Assembly (NCBI GenBank): GCA_021824565.1
Contig: JAKAKL010000004.1
Span: forward strand, 1 to 64,000
Direction: 5' to 3'
Origin: Bacteroidota bacterium
Lineage (GTDB): Bacteria > Bacteroidota > Ignavibacteria > Ignavibacteriales > Ignavibacteriaceae
DNA: 64,000 nt
Positions within the stretch are counted from its first letter, which is position 1. Each line of letters opens with the position of its first letter. Below are positions 34,460-43,159 of this stretch, one piece after another. A program made the position numbers and the translations under genes. A model generated the notes under the pieces. The model saw only the letters and a program-made list of their open reading frames with translations, did not search any database and had not been told where the DNA came from.

Positions 34460-36342
34460 AATCTCGAGCCAGGAACGGGATTAACCAAGGAATAATTTTC
34501 CTTAGCGGAGTGATAATATTGCTCGGCGCTGTGCTGATTTATTTATTCATTTTGCGCGGAGTATTCGGAAGCTTTAATGCAGCAGAATTACTTCCTAACC
34601 CGGGCATGATTAAAGATTTTCTTGGCGGAGGAAAGCCTGCAATTGGAATTCTATACTCAAAGTACACTGAAAACATGCTGCCTCAAGGAAGTACCTGGTT
34701 AAACGATAATATTAATACATGGAAAAAGGTTTTAAAAAGCAACGGGTATTCTTTTGACATAATTGCTGATTCAACAATCGAACTTGGGCTTGAATCTAAA
34801 TATAAAATATTAATTCTTCCCGGTTCCAGATCGTTAAGCGATAAAGAAATTGTTCAACTGAAAAAATTTATTGGGAACGGCGGAAGCGTTTTTGCTACAA
34901 GCGGAACAGCATCATATTCGGATAACGGCAAATGGAGAGGCTGGGATTTCTTTTCAGAAGTTTTTGGTTTAAAGTTCTCAAAAGAAATTTCAAATGACGA
35001 AGTAACAAAAATTCACACATTAAGAGGCGGCTTGCCGATTACTGCTAATATTCCCGCAGGGTATCCTTTAAGAGTTGCAACCTGGGACCGTCCCATGTCT
35101 GTGGAAGTTTTGGATCCCAGAACGGTTCAGGTAAGTTTCTGGTATAACTACCGGCTGCAGGACGGATTGACGAGAGAAGAAATAAAGAAAAGCGCTGGTA
35201 TAGTTTATGGAACTTACGGCTCCGGCAGATTTGTGTGGATGGGCTTTGAAATCAATTCTATTATTGGAGAGCAGGAGGACTATATTTATTTCGACCGCTT
35301 GTTTTCAAATAGCATGGATTGGCTTGCATACAAGCCTATTGCTTTTGCGAAGGACTGGCCTTCAGATTATAATGCTGCCGCAATTTTAGTCCCTGAGCTG
35401 TCATCAAACTCAAATATTGGAAGCCTTTTAGGGATATTAAATTCGGAGAAGGTAAAAGCTTCTTTCTTTGTGGATCCGTCATTGGTAAAATATAAAAGTT
35501 TAATTCAATCACTGCCCGCTTACGGCGAAGTAGGCTCGTTGGTTGACATCGGTTATCTTGCATCAGTGAACGACACAATAAATTCTTTGAACGATCTGAA
35601 TACTCAATATCAAAAATTAGTAAACGCTAAAACCACCTTAGAAGGGTTGACTAAGTCAAATGTAATAGGGTGCATGCCGCTATACGGAATATATAATCAG
35701 AATACTATCAGCGCTTTGATAAAAGCAAAATATAAATATGTTTTTTCAGATTCATTAACTGATAGATCGGTTCCAAAGACATTAATAAGAGGCGACAGCC
35801 TGATAGTAAGTATGACGAAGACAGCGCGAGATGATTACGAAGTGATAAGAGATTTTAATTTAACCGATCCTGAATTCCAATTTTATACCTACCAGGAAGA
35901 TGTTGATAGAATTCTTTTCGAAGGCGGTTTATATGTTTTGAAACTTCATCCTCAATATCAATTGCAGCCTCAGAATATAGGTGTTGTTAAAGAAATAATT
36001 GACGATCTTAAGAAGAAAAATTTTTGGATCACTACAGGCGCGCAAATTGAAAATTGGTGGGCAAAGAGAAATTATGTGGAAGTAAAAGTGTCTAAGCGCG
36101 GCGATACAAGAGTTGCTTTAACTGTTTCAAATCCGGGCAAAGACGCAATAAGCAACTTGGTAATTCAGGTAGATCTAAATGAAGATGCATCGAATATAAA
36201 TTTAAGCGCCGAAATTATCGGAACTAAATTAGCCCATCTAGAGTATGATAAGAAGAACCACATCGTTTATGTCTATATTAATGATCTGAACGGCGGTGAT
36301 TCGAGAACCTACTATCTTGATTATACAAAACCCAACGCATAA
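34450..36342 (+). CDS. Membrane-anchored protein with GATase-like and degenerate polysaccharide-deacetylase domains
   Basis: 630-aa protein with one N-terminal membrane anchor (residues ~13-38), so most of it is extracytoplasmic. Residues ~60-300 resemble a class I glutamine-amidotransferase/beta-galactosidase-trimerisation fold (YKILILPGSRSLSDKEIVQLKKFIGNGGSVF; YGSGRFVWMGFEI). Residues ~310-540 follow a NodB deacetylase (AAAILVPELS, VKASFFVDPS, GCMPLYGIYNQNTISALIKAKYKYVFSDS, YVLKLHPQYQ). The metal-binding Asp-Asp and HxxxH positions are missing, so it is probably a non-enzymatic glycan-binding relative of PgaB/IcaB. A beta domain ends the protein. Start is GTG, overlapping the previous gene. 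Confidence 0.7.
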   Translation: MEIKSRARNGINQGIIFLSGVIILLGAVLIYLFILRGVFGSFNAAELLPNPGMIKDFLGGGKPAIGILYSKYTENMLPQGSTWLNDNINTWKKVLKSNGYSFDIIADSTIELGLESKYKILILPGSRSLSDKEIVQLKKFIGNGGSVFATSGTASYSDNGKWRGWDFFSEVFGLKFSKEISNDEVTKIHTLRGGLPITANIPAGYPLRVATWDRPMSVEVLDPRTVQVSFWYNYRLQDGLTREEIKKSAGIVYGTYGSGRFVWMGFEINSIIGEQEDYIYFDRLFSNSMDWLAYKPIAFAKDWPSDYNAAAILVPELSSNSNIGSLLGILNSEKVKASFFVDPSLVKYKSLIQSLPAYGEVGSLVDIGYLASVNDTINSLNDLNTQYQKLVNAKTTLEGLTKSNVIGCMPLYGIYNQNTISALIKAKYKYVFSDSLTDRSVPKTLIRGDSLIVSMTKTARDDYEVIRDFNLTDPEFQFYTYQEDVDRILFEGGLYVLKLHPQYQLQPQNIGVVKEIIDDLKKKNFWITTGAQIENWWAKRNYVEVKVSKRGDTRVALTVSNPGKDAISNLVIQVDLNEDASNINLSAEIIGTKLAHLEYDKKNHIVYVYINDLNGGDSRTYYLDYTKPNA

Positions 36343-36380
36343 AAAATAATTGGAAACATCAAATAAAAAGACGGATATAA

Positions 36381-37391
36381 ATGAAACCCAGAATTCAATA
36401 TTATTATTACCTGATGTTTCTGATTTTATTTTATTTTTTTGGATGCACAGATTTATTTGTTAATCCCAGTTCAGCAAACAACAACACTTCTGACAGCACT
36501 ACAGCAACCAGTAAACTTAAAATAACAATTACTTCTCCGGCTACTAACGATTCCATCGGATATATCGGTACAAAAATTAATTATACTCTTGTTCAAGATC
36601 AGGGCATACAATTCCTTGCGCTTTTCGTTAACGGGCAATTATCAAACGGCTGGATTCCTCCAAACAGCGACGGCTCACAGCCTACAATATCCTTAAGCTT
36701 TGATTCAACTACAATCGGCTCGAAGGTCAGCTTCTATTTGATTTATTACGACAAAGACGGCGGCTCTTCAAACAGCGATACAATAAGCAACTTGCTAATA
36801 ACGGCAATTAGAACTCCGCCTGCTGTTCCTTATAATTTTGCTTATACTAAGCTGACAAATAATTCAATTAATCTTTCATGGAAAGATTCCAGTCTTGGCG
36901 ATGCGCCGGGATATGAAATCTGGAGAAAGGTTGGCTTCTACGGAACCTTTCAAGGTCACCTTACATCCGCTCCGAACACTTTCAATGTTAACGATAATAA
37001 TCTTTCTGATACAATAATTTATTATTACAAAATTCGCGGTATAAATAAGTACGGCGCTTCTGCTTTCAGTCCGGTGCTTTCTACTTATGGTGATGGGTCA
37101 TTGAGAAGCATTCCTCCGCCAATGAATGTTGTTGTGAAAGCTACCGGACCGACCTCAGTTCAGCTCAACTGGACTTACTCGGGTTCTGGAGTAAACTATT
37201 TTAAGATTGAACGCAGATATACTTGGTCAACCTACACTGTTGTTGCAAATGTTAATGGAAGTTTTACACAATTTGCAGACAGCGCCAGCGGGCTTATTCC
37301 GGCGACTGAATATTATTATAGAGTTAAAGCTATTTCGAGCTCCGATTCTTCATGGTCACCTGAATTTTACGTCAAGACACTTTCAAATTGA
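36381..37391 (+). CDS. Fibronectin type III lipoprotein
   Basis: Exported lipoprotein of 336 aa. The N-terminus has a hydrophobic stretch and a lipobox ending in cysteine near residue 22 (FYFFGC). A Ser/Thr/Asn-rich linker and an Ig-like domain (SKLKITITSPATNDSIGYIG) are followed by two fibronectin type III modules (PYNFAYTKLTNNSINLSWKD and PPMNVVVKATGPTSVQLNWTY). It is placed in the exopolysaccharide-like transcript and may help hold the polymer at the cell surface. That role is inferred from position; the domains themselves are clear. Confidence 0.8.
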   Translation: MKPRIQYYYYLMFLILFYFFGCTDLFVNPSSANNNTSDSTTATSKLKITITSPATNDSIGYIGTKINYTLVQDQGIQFLALFVNGQLSNGWIPPNSDGSQPTISLSFDSTTIGSKVSFYLIYYDKDGGSSNSDTISNLLITAIRTPPAVPYNFAYTKLTNNSINLSWKDSSLGDAPGYEIWRKVGFYGTFQGHLTSAPNTFNVNDNNLSDTIIYYYKIRGINKYGASAFSPVLSTYGDGSLRSIPPPMNVVVKATGPTSVQLNWTYSGSGVNYFKIERRYTWSTYTVVANVNGSFTQFADSASGLIPATEYYYRVKAISSSDSSWSPEFYVKTLSN

Positions 37392-37429
37392 AGGAACAAT
37401 AAAAGATAAAATATTTTTACGGCGGCAAA

Positions 37430-40400
37430 TTGCAAAAAGATCATAGATTAAATATTGCACTTTTTGATTCGATGAAGGAAAATTTTAAATATCCTTTTGT
37501 AGCGCTTGATCATAATGGAAAAATATTATTCCATAATGAAGAAGCAGCGTCTCTTTTACGTATTCAGAAAAAGGATGAAAACCTTTTTGATTTGCTTGCG
37601 GAATTCTCTACTAAAAAAATCAGCAGCCTTGTTGACGACGTTTATGTCTCAAATAAATCGGTTACCGAGAATATATTGTTAAGCTTTGCAAATGGAAACT
37701 CTGTCAGTTCGCAGATTACCATAAGCACATATAAAAAAGAAAACGAGCTGTTTGTTTTCTGTACTTTCAAGCCGATGGATTTAAAATTAGGCGCTGCCGG
37801 TAAAACAGAAATTAAATCAACTGTCGAAGATCTAAAAGAAGTAATACATGATGAAAATATTTTTGAAATCCTTAGCGGGTTGAAGTCTTTATATCCTTTT
37901 ACTTTTATAGGAAAAGAAAAAGTTTTAGCGGACATTAATAAGATAGACGACTTCTTTTGGATCAAGGATATTGAAGGCAATTTTGTAGTAGCGAATAAAA
38001 GCCTCGCAAAGTTTATCGGCTTAAGCAATTCACAGCTTGAAGGAAAGAGCGTAAAGAGTTTTATCCCGTCTTTCCTAAATAATTTTTTGGAGTCGGTTGA
38101 AAATTATATTAAAGAGACTTGCAACTTCGTAATTGTAGAAGGAATTTCTTTGTTTGGCGCTTCTGCCTCAAGCGGCAATGAAACTATTTTTATACCGATA
38201 ATAGACGCTGAAAATAGTGTAATAGCTTTCATAGGCATTACCCAGAAAGTTAAACAAGAACAAAATAATAGTCAGCAGGCAAGCCTTTTAGCCGCAGATT
38301 TTAATTTGCTCGAAAATTATGAGAAGCCGATTTGTTTTATAGATAGTGAAGGAATTATTAGGCATCAAAGCAAAGAATTTTGTAAATTATTTTCGTCAGA
38401 AAATAATGATTTTAGAAATTACAGGTTTGAGCAGATTCTACCGTTAGCTCTGTCTGAAAGAATTCATGAGTTTGTTAAGTCATCTTCATCGAATGAAACC
38501 ATTGACATTTCGGAAAATGTTAAATCTGTTAACGATAATTCTAAATATTTTTTGAAGCTCGGCAAAATATTTGACAATGAAAATAATCATGCCGGAATTA
38601 CTGCTTATGTTGAGACAGCTAAACTTGTTGACGAACTTGAAACAATAATAAAAACTCGAGGAAGAATGTTTGACATATTAATTCAAAACAATCCCGAACC
38701 GATATTTATTTACGATACTGAGAACCTTAGGTTCATTGAGGTGAATGAAGCCGCGCTGGCACTCTACGGCTACACAAGAAATGAATTTATGCAGATGGAT
38801 CTTACGGATTTGTATACCGCCGAGGATATTCAAACATTACTCGATACTACAAACGCCGCATCTGCAATGGGCAAGTTCAATGGTCCCTTCAAGCAAAAAA
38901 GAAAAAACGGCACGTTTGTCTATGTGGAAATAAGCAAAGTAAATTTTAAATACAACGATAAAGATGCGCACTTTAATATTATTAGAGACGTTACTGAAAA
39001 TCTTGAAGCTGAAAAGAAGAGTCAGCTTTTCAAATCAGTGTTTGATAATACCGAAGATTTATTATTTGTAACAGATGCAAACGGCTTTATCACGTTTATT
39101 AATTCCTCGGTTAAAAATAAACTTGGTTATACTATTCAGGAGTTAGACGGAACAACTTTTACTTCGCTTGCAAAAGACGACGATAGGGCTGTTGTTAATA
39201 CAAGTATTTTCCAATCCCATTTAAAAGAAACTGTTTCTATTAAAGTAGACTTGAAAAAAAATGACGGCAATTTCTTTGAAACCGAATTGACCGCGACTCC
39301 GGTGCTGGATTACAACGGCGTCGTCGATTCGTTCACGATAATTTCCAGAGCGCTTAAGAGTGACGAAGCGGAAATGGCTAAAGAAGTCTTAGTGCAAAAA
39401 TATTCCGAGCCGGTCGCGTCGAATCAAGCAGCAGGTCTTAGTCCTGCTCTGCTGCCGAATATTTTCCACGAGATTCTTACGCCGATTAACGTGATACTTG
39501 GATTTGTTCAAGAATTGAAAGAAAGCATCTCTAATCCTTCGGATGAACAGAAAGAAGCGATTGATTTTATAAATCAAAATAGAGAACGGCTTCTTGCAAC
39601 TATGAATTCAATCGTGGAGTACTCAAGTTTATCACAGCAGGCTGTTAAGCTTGATTACCAGGAAGTTCAAATAACAGAACTGATTGATTATCTGCACGAT
39701 GAGACAAAAGAAATTTCTAGTGCGAGAGGAATTGAATTCGGTTACGGAAAAATTTCTTCATCGCTAAAGTTTGAAACCGATAAACAAAAATTTCAAACTA
39801 TAATTTCGATTCTAACAAAAATTATTTTTCAGATCGCTAAATCTAAAAAGGTTTATTTCTCCGCTTTACAGTTAGAAGAAAATTCCTTCGTAATAAGTAT
39901 AAAGGATAATTATTCTTCTGCGTCGAAATATTTAGTTGAAACTTTAACATCATTATTTCTTGGAGAGGAATCTTCTCAATTCAAGGATATGGGTATTTCG
40001 AGGATATCTTTGAAACTCGCAAAGTCGCTGCTGATCTTATTAAAAGGCGAATTTAAAGTGCTTGGTAAACCTGCAGATAAGAATGACTACGGATTTATAT
40101 TCCCGGTTTCGCTTGCTCAAGTAATTGGAGTAAGCAGCGAAGAACCTATCGAGCCGCAAAGTGAAAAGGCTGAAGAAACAAAAGCTGAAGCAAAACCTGA
40201 TCTGAAAATAAAGGAATCTCTTGCTTTTGAAGAAGAAGTTTACGAAGAAGAAGAATACGAAGCCGAAAGAGTTGTTCCGTTAAGTGAAATGAAACTGCCT
40301 GAGCAGCCGAAGAAAATAGAGCATGTTGATATTTCTTCATTAAATTGTCTTTACATTGAAGACCAGGTTGACTCGCAGATACTTTTCAAAGTTCAAATGA

Positions 40401-40708
40401 AAGAGCTGAAAGAAATAAAATTTGCAGTCAGCTTTGAAGATGCGCTTCCGCTGCTTGACTCATCGCATTTTGACTTTATCGTTATGGATATTAATCTTCA
40501 GGGTGAATACAACGGTTTAGACGCTTTAAAAATAATTCATAAAATGCCTGGATATGAAAACATACCGATAATAGCTGTTACGGCTTACGTTCTCCCGGGC
40601 GATAAAGAAAAATTTATTGCAACGGGTTTCAATGATTTTATTTCAAAGCCGATCTTCAGAGAGAAGATGATTGAATCGCTGGAAAAAATATTCTTGCTTC
40701 ATGTGTAA
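37430..40708 (+). CDS. Multi-PAS hybrid sensor with degenerate ATPase domain and intact receiver
   Basis: 1092-aa cytosolic sensor with no membrane segment. About five PAS-like domains are seen (near residues 15-100, 170-280, 290-400, 420-525, 535-650). A HisKA-like helix pair follows with phosphoacceptor H680 in FHEILTP. The HATPase region lacks the N-box asparagine and the DxGxG loop (ILTKIIFQIAKS, IKDNYSS), so kinase activity is doubtful. An acidic linker leads to a receiver domain with the acidic pair (IEDQ), D1020 in VMDINLQ, T in VTAY and K in SKPI. TTG start; an ATG at 37472 is the alternative. It ends the exopolysaccharide transcript and probably controls it. Confidence 0.85.
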   Translation: MQKDHRLNIALFDSMKENFKYPFVALDHNGKILFHNEEAASLLRIQKKDENLFDLLAEFSTKKISSLVDDVYVSNKSVTENILLSFANGNSVSSQITISTYKKENELFVFCTFKPMDLKLGAAGKTEIKSTVEDLKEVIHDENIFEILSGLKSLYPFTFIGKEKVLADINKIDDFFWIKDIEGNFVVANKSLAKFIGLSNSQLEGKSVKSFIPSFLNNFLESVENYIKETCNFVIVEGISLFGASASSGNETIFIPIIDAENSVIAFIGITQKVKQEQNNSQQASLLAADFNLLENYEKPICFIDSEGIIRHQSKEFCKLFSSENNDFRNYRFEQILPLALSERIHEFVKSSSSNETIDISENVKSVNDNSKYFLKLGKIFDNENNHAGITAYVETAKLVDELETIIKTRGRMFDILIQNNPEPIFIYDTENLRFIEVNEAALALYGYTRNEFMQMDLTDLYTAEDIQTLLDTTNAASAMGKFNGPFKQKRKNGTFVYVEISKVNFKYNDKDAHFNIIRDVTENLEAEKKSQLFKSVFDNTEDLLFVTDANGFITFINSSVKNKLGYTIQELDGTTFTSLAKDDDRAVVNTSIFQSHLKETVSIKVDLKKNDGNFFETELTATPVLDYNGVVDSFTIISRALKSDEAEMAKEVLVQKYSEPVASNQAAGLSPALLPNIFHEILTPINVILGFVQELKESISNPSDEQKEAIDFINQNRERLLATMNSIVEYSSLSQQAVKLDYQEVQITELIDYLHDETKEISSARGIEFGYGKISSSLKFETDKQKFQTIISILTKIIFQIAKSKKVYFSALQLEENSFVISIKDNYSSASKYLVETLTSLFLGEESSQFKDMGISRISLKLAKSLLILLKGEFKVLGKPADKNDYGFIFPVSLAQVIGVSSEEPIEPQSEKAEETKAEAKPDLKIKESLAFEEEVYEEEEYEAERVVPLSEMKLPEQPKKIEHVDISSLNCLYIEDQVDSQILFKVQMKELKEIKFAVSFEDALPLLDSSHFDFIVMDINLQGEYNGLDALKIIHKMPGYENIPIIAVTAYVLPGDKEKFIATGFNDFISKPIFREKMIESLEKIFLLHV

Positions 40709-41021
40709 AAATTTTTTTCATCTCAATTGCTTAAGCGAGTAATACTAAACAACCCTTTCTCAAACCACTAATACATTATTCTTCAAGACCTCACGTTTAG
40801 ACCTTGAAGGATGCTGAAACAATAAATTGATAAATAATTTAGTTTAAAGACGAGATAACTGGTCGTCCTCATGTGAATTTAATAAACTTTGTTCATAGGA
40901 GCTTGATCCGACAAAATCAGAAAAGGATATTCGAGTTCCAATAGTTATGATCTAAAATATTTTTTGTTTTTCTTGACTTTAATCGAACAATTAATAAGTT
41001 TTATATCATAGAATTTCATTA
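40709..41021. other. Intergenic region, nothing identified
   Basis: About 310 nt between the PAS sensor gene and a small orphan gene. I see no strong hairpin, repeat array or RNA gene. A short basic AT-rich stretch near 40960-41010 presumably carries the promoter for the next gene. Confidence 0.4.
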
Positions 41022-41402
41022 ATGAGAATGTTTAATAGGAAGTATAAATATTACTCTGCTTTTTTATTTTTAGGGATTACGTCTTTCTTCCTGCTCTTAC
41101 TTAACTCTAATCCTCTTCCCTTAAATAATAATTCCAAAACAAATCTGATAAGCGGGCAGTGTCAATCGAGCATTCAGGTTAATATAAAACATCATACTTA
41201 TTCTGAGGTTACAAGACACAGTGTAAGGCTATCAATACTTGGCAGCAGAGCAAGTGTAAGAAGCGGAAAGCACGGGAGAAACGGCAAGCCGTATATTGTC
41301 CGCACAAATCTATTAATAGGCAATTATAAAAATTCAAATCTACGAGAGTTCTCTCACTCCAAACAAACTGACAAAACCAACCACGAAGTATTTCTGATTT
41401 GA
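41022..41402 (+). CDS. Small membrane-anchored basic protein of unknown function
   Basis: Unrecognised 126-aa protein. The N-terminus holds one long hydrophobic segment (YYSAFLFLGITSFFLLLLNS, residues ~10-29) acting as signal or anchor. The rest is basic and Ser/Asn/His-rich with a single cysteine (GQCQSS). No clear ribosome binding site precedes the ATG, so the call rests on length and the N-terminal signal. It is 152 nt upstream of the Pro/Ala-tailed helical protein next to array 3. Confidence 0.42.
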   Translation: MRMFNRKYKYYSAFLFLGITSFFLLLLNSNPLPLNNNSKTNLISGQCQSSIQVNIKHHTYSEVTRHSVRLSILGSRASVRSGKHGRNGKPYIVRTNLLIGNYKNSNLREFSHSKQTDKTNHEVFLI

Positions 41403-41554
41403 GATATCAATTCAATATTCTATTTCTTTTTCATAAATAATTTTAGAAAAAAAATAGCAGTATCTATTTAAATAAAAAAATTAACTAAACTATTGTAGAG
41501 CAGGAGGAAATCCGTTCTACAAGGAAATATTCAACAAATAAAAGGAAAAACATA

Positions 41555-42298
41555 ATGGCAGCTTTAGCAAGAAAATTCTCGTGTTCTATGGCTGTGTTTT
41601 TTACTGCAGCTATAACTATCGTTAAACAGTGCATACTTAATTATGACGAGCTGATAATGAAAAGAAAGAAATGGGAGAACCCGTATTTTCCCAACCTTCT
41701 TACAAAGCTTCAGGAAGCAGAAGAAAGAATACTTGGCACGGACAGTTCTAAAGCTCTTCGGGACAAAACTCTCGCAGTTCAAACCGAGCAATCTGGAGCG
41801 CTTGACTTTCTTTCAGAATTTTACGCTGACTTCTGTGACGATTTTAAGGATGACCCCGCAAAAAACGAAATACTCAAAGTTCTCGGCTTTACAGGCCATT
41901 ATTCAAAATCCCAAAAAGGGAACCAGGTAGAACTTGATACTCTGCTTAAACAGTTCAATAAGAATATGACGCCTGAACTTGAAAAGACTATCATTGACAA
42001 AGGAATGGACGCTGAGATCATTGCCTCGATAAAAGCTTTTGCCTCAACATTCGGAGATAAAAACACAGATCAGGAAACTGCAAAAGGAAGCCGCAAGGAA
42101 TATACGGCGGAAACTATAAACGAAGTTAACGGCTATTACACAACAATAATCGGCATTGGCACTGCCGCGCGCAATAAATTCAAAGGTAATCCTCAAAAGC
42201 AGGCAATGTTCTCATTCGCAAAAACAGTTAAAGCAATTGGTAAAGCGCAAACCAGCGGCGGCACAGATACCCCGCCTGCTGCACCTCCCGCTAAATAA
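41555..42298 (+). CDS. Helical protein of unknown function with Pro/Ala C-terminal tail
   Basis: Unrecognised 247-aa protein. The N-terminal ~30 residues contain a weakly hydrophobic stretch (CSMAVFFTAAITIVKQCIL) that could be a buried helix. The rest is charged and predicted helical (LTKLQEAEERIL, DTLLKQFNKNMTPELEKTII), and it ends in a linker and Pro/Ala tail (TDTPPAAPPAK). An AAAGG ribosome binding site precedes the ATG. It matches the 22868-23575 product in size, tail and proximity to a 21-nt array, though I cannot align the two confidently by eye. Function unknown. Confidence 0.72.
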   Translation: MAALARKFSCSMAVFFTAAITIVKQCILNYDELIMKRKKWENPYFPNLLTKLQEAEERILGTDSSKALRDKTLAVQTEQSGALDFLSEFYADFCDDFKDDPAKNEILKVLGFTGHYSKSQKGNQVELDTLLKQFNKNMTPELEKTIIDKGMDAEIIASIKAFASTFGDKNTDQETAKGSRKEYTAETINEVNGYYTTIIGIGTAARNKFKGNPQKQAMFSFAKTVKAIGKAQTSGGTDTPPAAPPAK

Positions 42299-42311
42299 TA
42301 AATTATTCTCC

Positions 42312-42347
42312 CAGCCCCAAAGGTCATCGCAATCGCCTTCGGGGCTG
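42312..42347 (+). terminator. Terminator-like hairpin after the Pro/Ala-tailed gene
   Basis: CAGCCCC at 42312-42318 pairs with GGGGCTG at 42341-42347; AAGG and CCTT extend the stem inward. There is no clean T run after it, so it may be a weak or factor-dependent terminator or a 3' stability hairpin. It lies 14 nt after the stop codon. Confidence 0.55.
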
Positions 42348-42401
42348 CTTACACCTGTTTAATTTACTAACTAATGTACAGACTTAACCATTGCAAAAGC
42401 C

Positions 42402-42737
42402 TCTCCTAATAACTCAGAAAGTAATGCGGGTCACTCCTAAATCTTAGCGAACGACTCAGATCTCTCTCCGAACAACTCAGCTATCTTAGCGAAAGACTCA
42501 GATTTGTCTCCGAACAACTCAGCGATCTTTGCGGAAGACACTGATGTATTTGCGAACAAGTCAGCAACTCTTGCGAACAACTCTGCAATTTTCGCGAACG
42601 ACTCAGATATTAAATAGTGTGATAAAGCATCACCTCCGAACGATTCAGCAACTCTTGCGAACAACTCTGCATGTCCGGCGAACAACACAGACACTAATAA
42701 GTGTGATACAGCATCACGTTCGGGATGTCCAGATAAA
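42402..42737. repeat. 21-nt tandem array 3 (about 16 units)
   Basis: Tandem units in a strict 21-nt frame, clearest at 42444-42716. The consensus core is GCGAACAACTCAG with a variable tail of about five bases. Two units of another type (AGTGTGATAAAGCATCA and a near copy with ACAGCATCA), at 42612 and 42696, keep the same phase and are exactly four units apart. Outer units (from 42402, and 42717-42737) are degenerate but in phase. The array starts 104 nt after the helical-protein gene. Heptad-like open frames on both strands are by-products of the period. Confidence 0.9.
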
Positions 42738-43159
42738 CAGTGGGATCAAAATGATAGTTTTGCGCGTAATTAAGATAGCACAGAAATTATCTCTTTAGCA
42801 TGAATATCTATTCAAGCATTGTAAAGGATCATTCTGCAAGCATTAGTTAACAAACAATATGTGTTTTAGAGTTGTTCAAATGATAAAAAATATTTTGCAT
42901 TCCTGCTATTTTTAGTTAAAATGGTTTGACAACCTGCTTTGTTAGATATATTTTTACCGCACTAAATCATGAATTTGCGGATAAATTAAATTTTTCGCCA
43001 TTCTTAATTATTAAGTTACCATACGCAAAATAATTCGTTGGACGAGGAAAGTATAAGCGTGGATTGCGAGTTCATTTCCTTGATCAATGAGATGAGTATG
43101 TTAAAGAATGCGTAAGATAACTTGCTAATTAATATATCTATCATAAACTCTGGAGAAAA
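42738..43159. other. Leader region of the TonB receptor gene
   Basis: About 420 nt of AT-rich DNA before the TonB receptor. A TTGACA hexamer at 42926-42931, followed 17 nt later by a T/A-rich -10-like box, is a possible promoter, which would leave a leader of about 200 nt. I looked for cobalamin riboswitch signature boxes in the leader and did not recognise them. Confidence 0.35.

Noticed and set aside
42738-43159. Cobalamin riboswitch before the TonB receptor
   Set aside because: I could not find the conserved B12-box pattern; only a possible promoter is seen.
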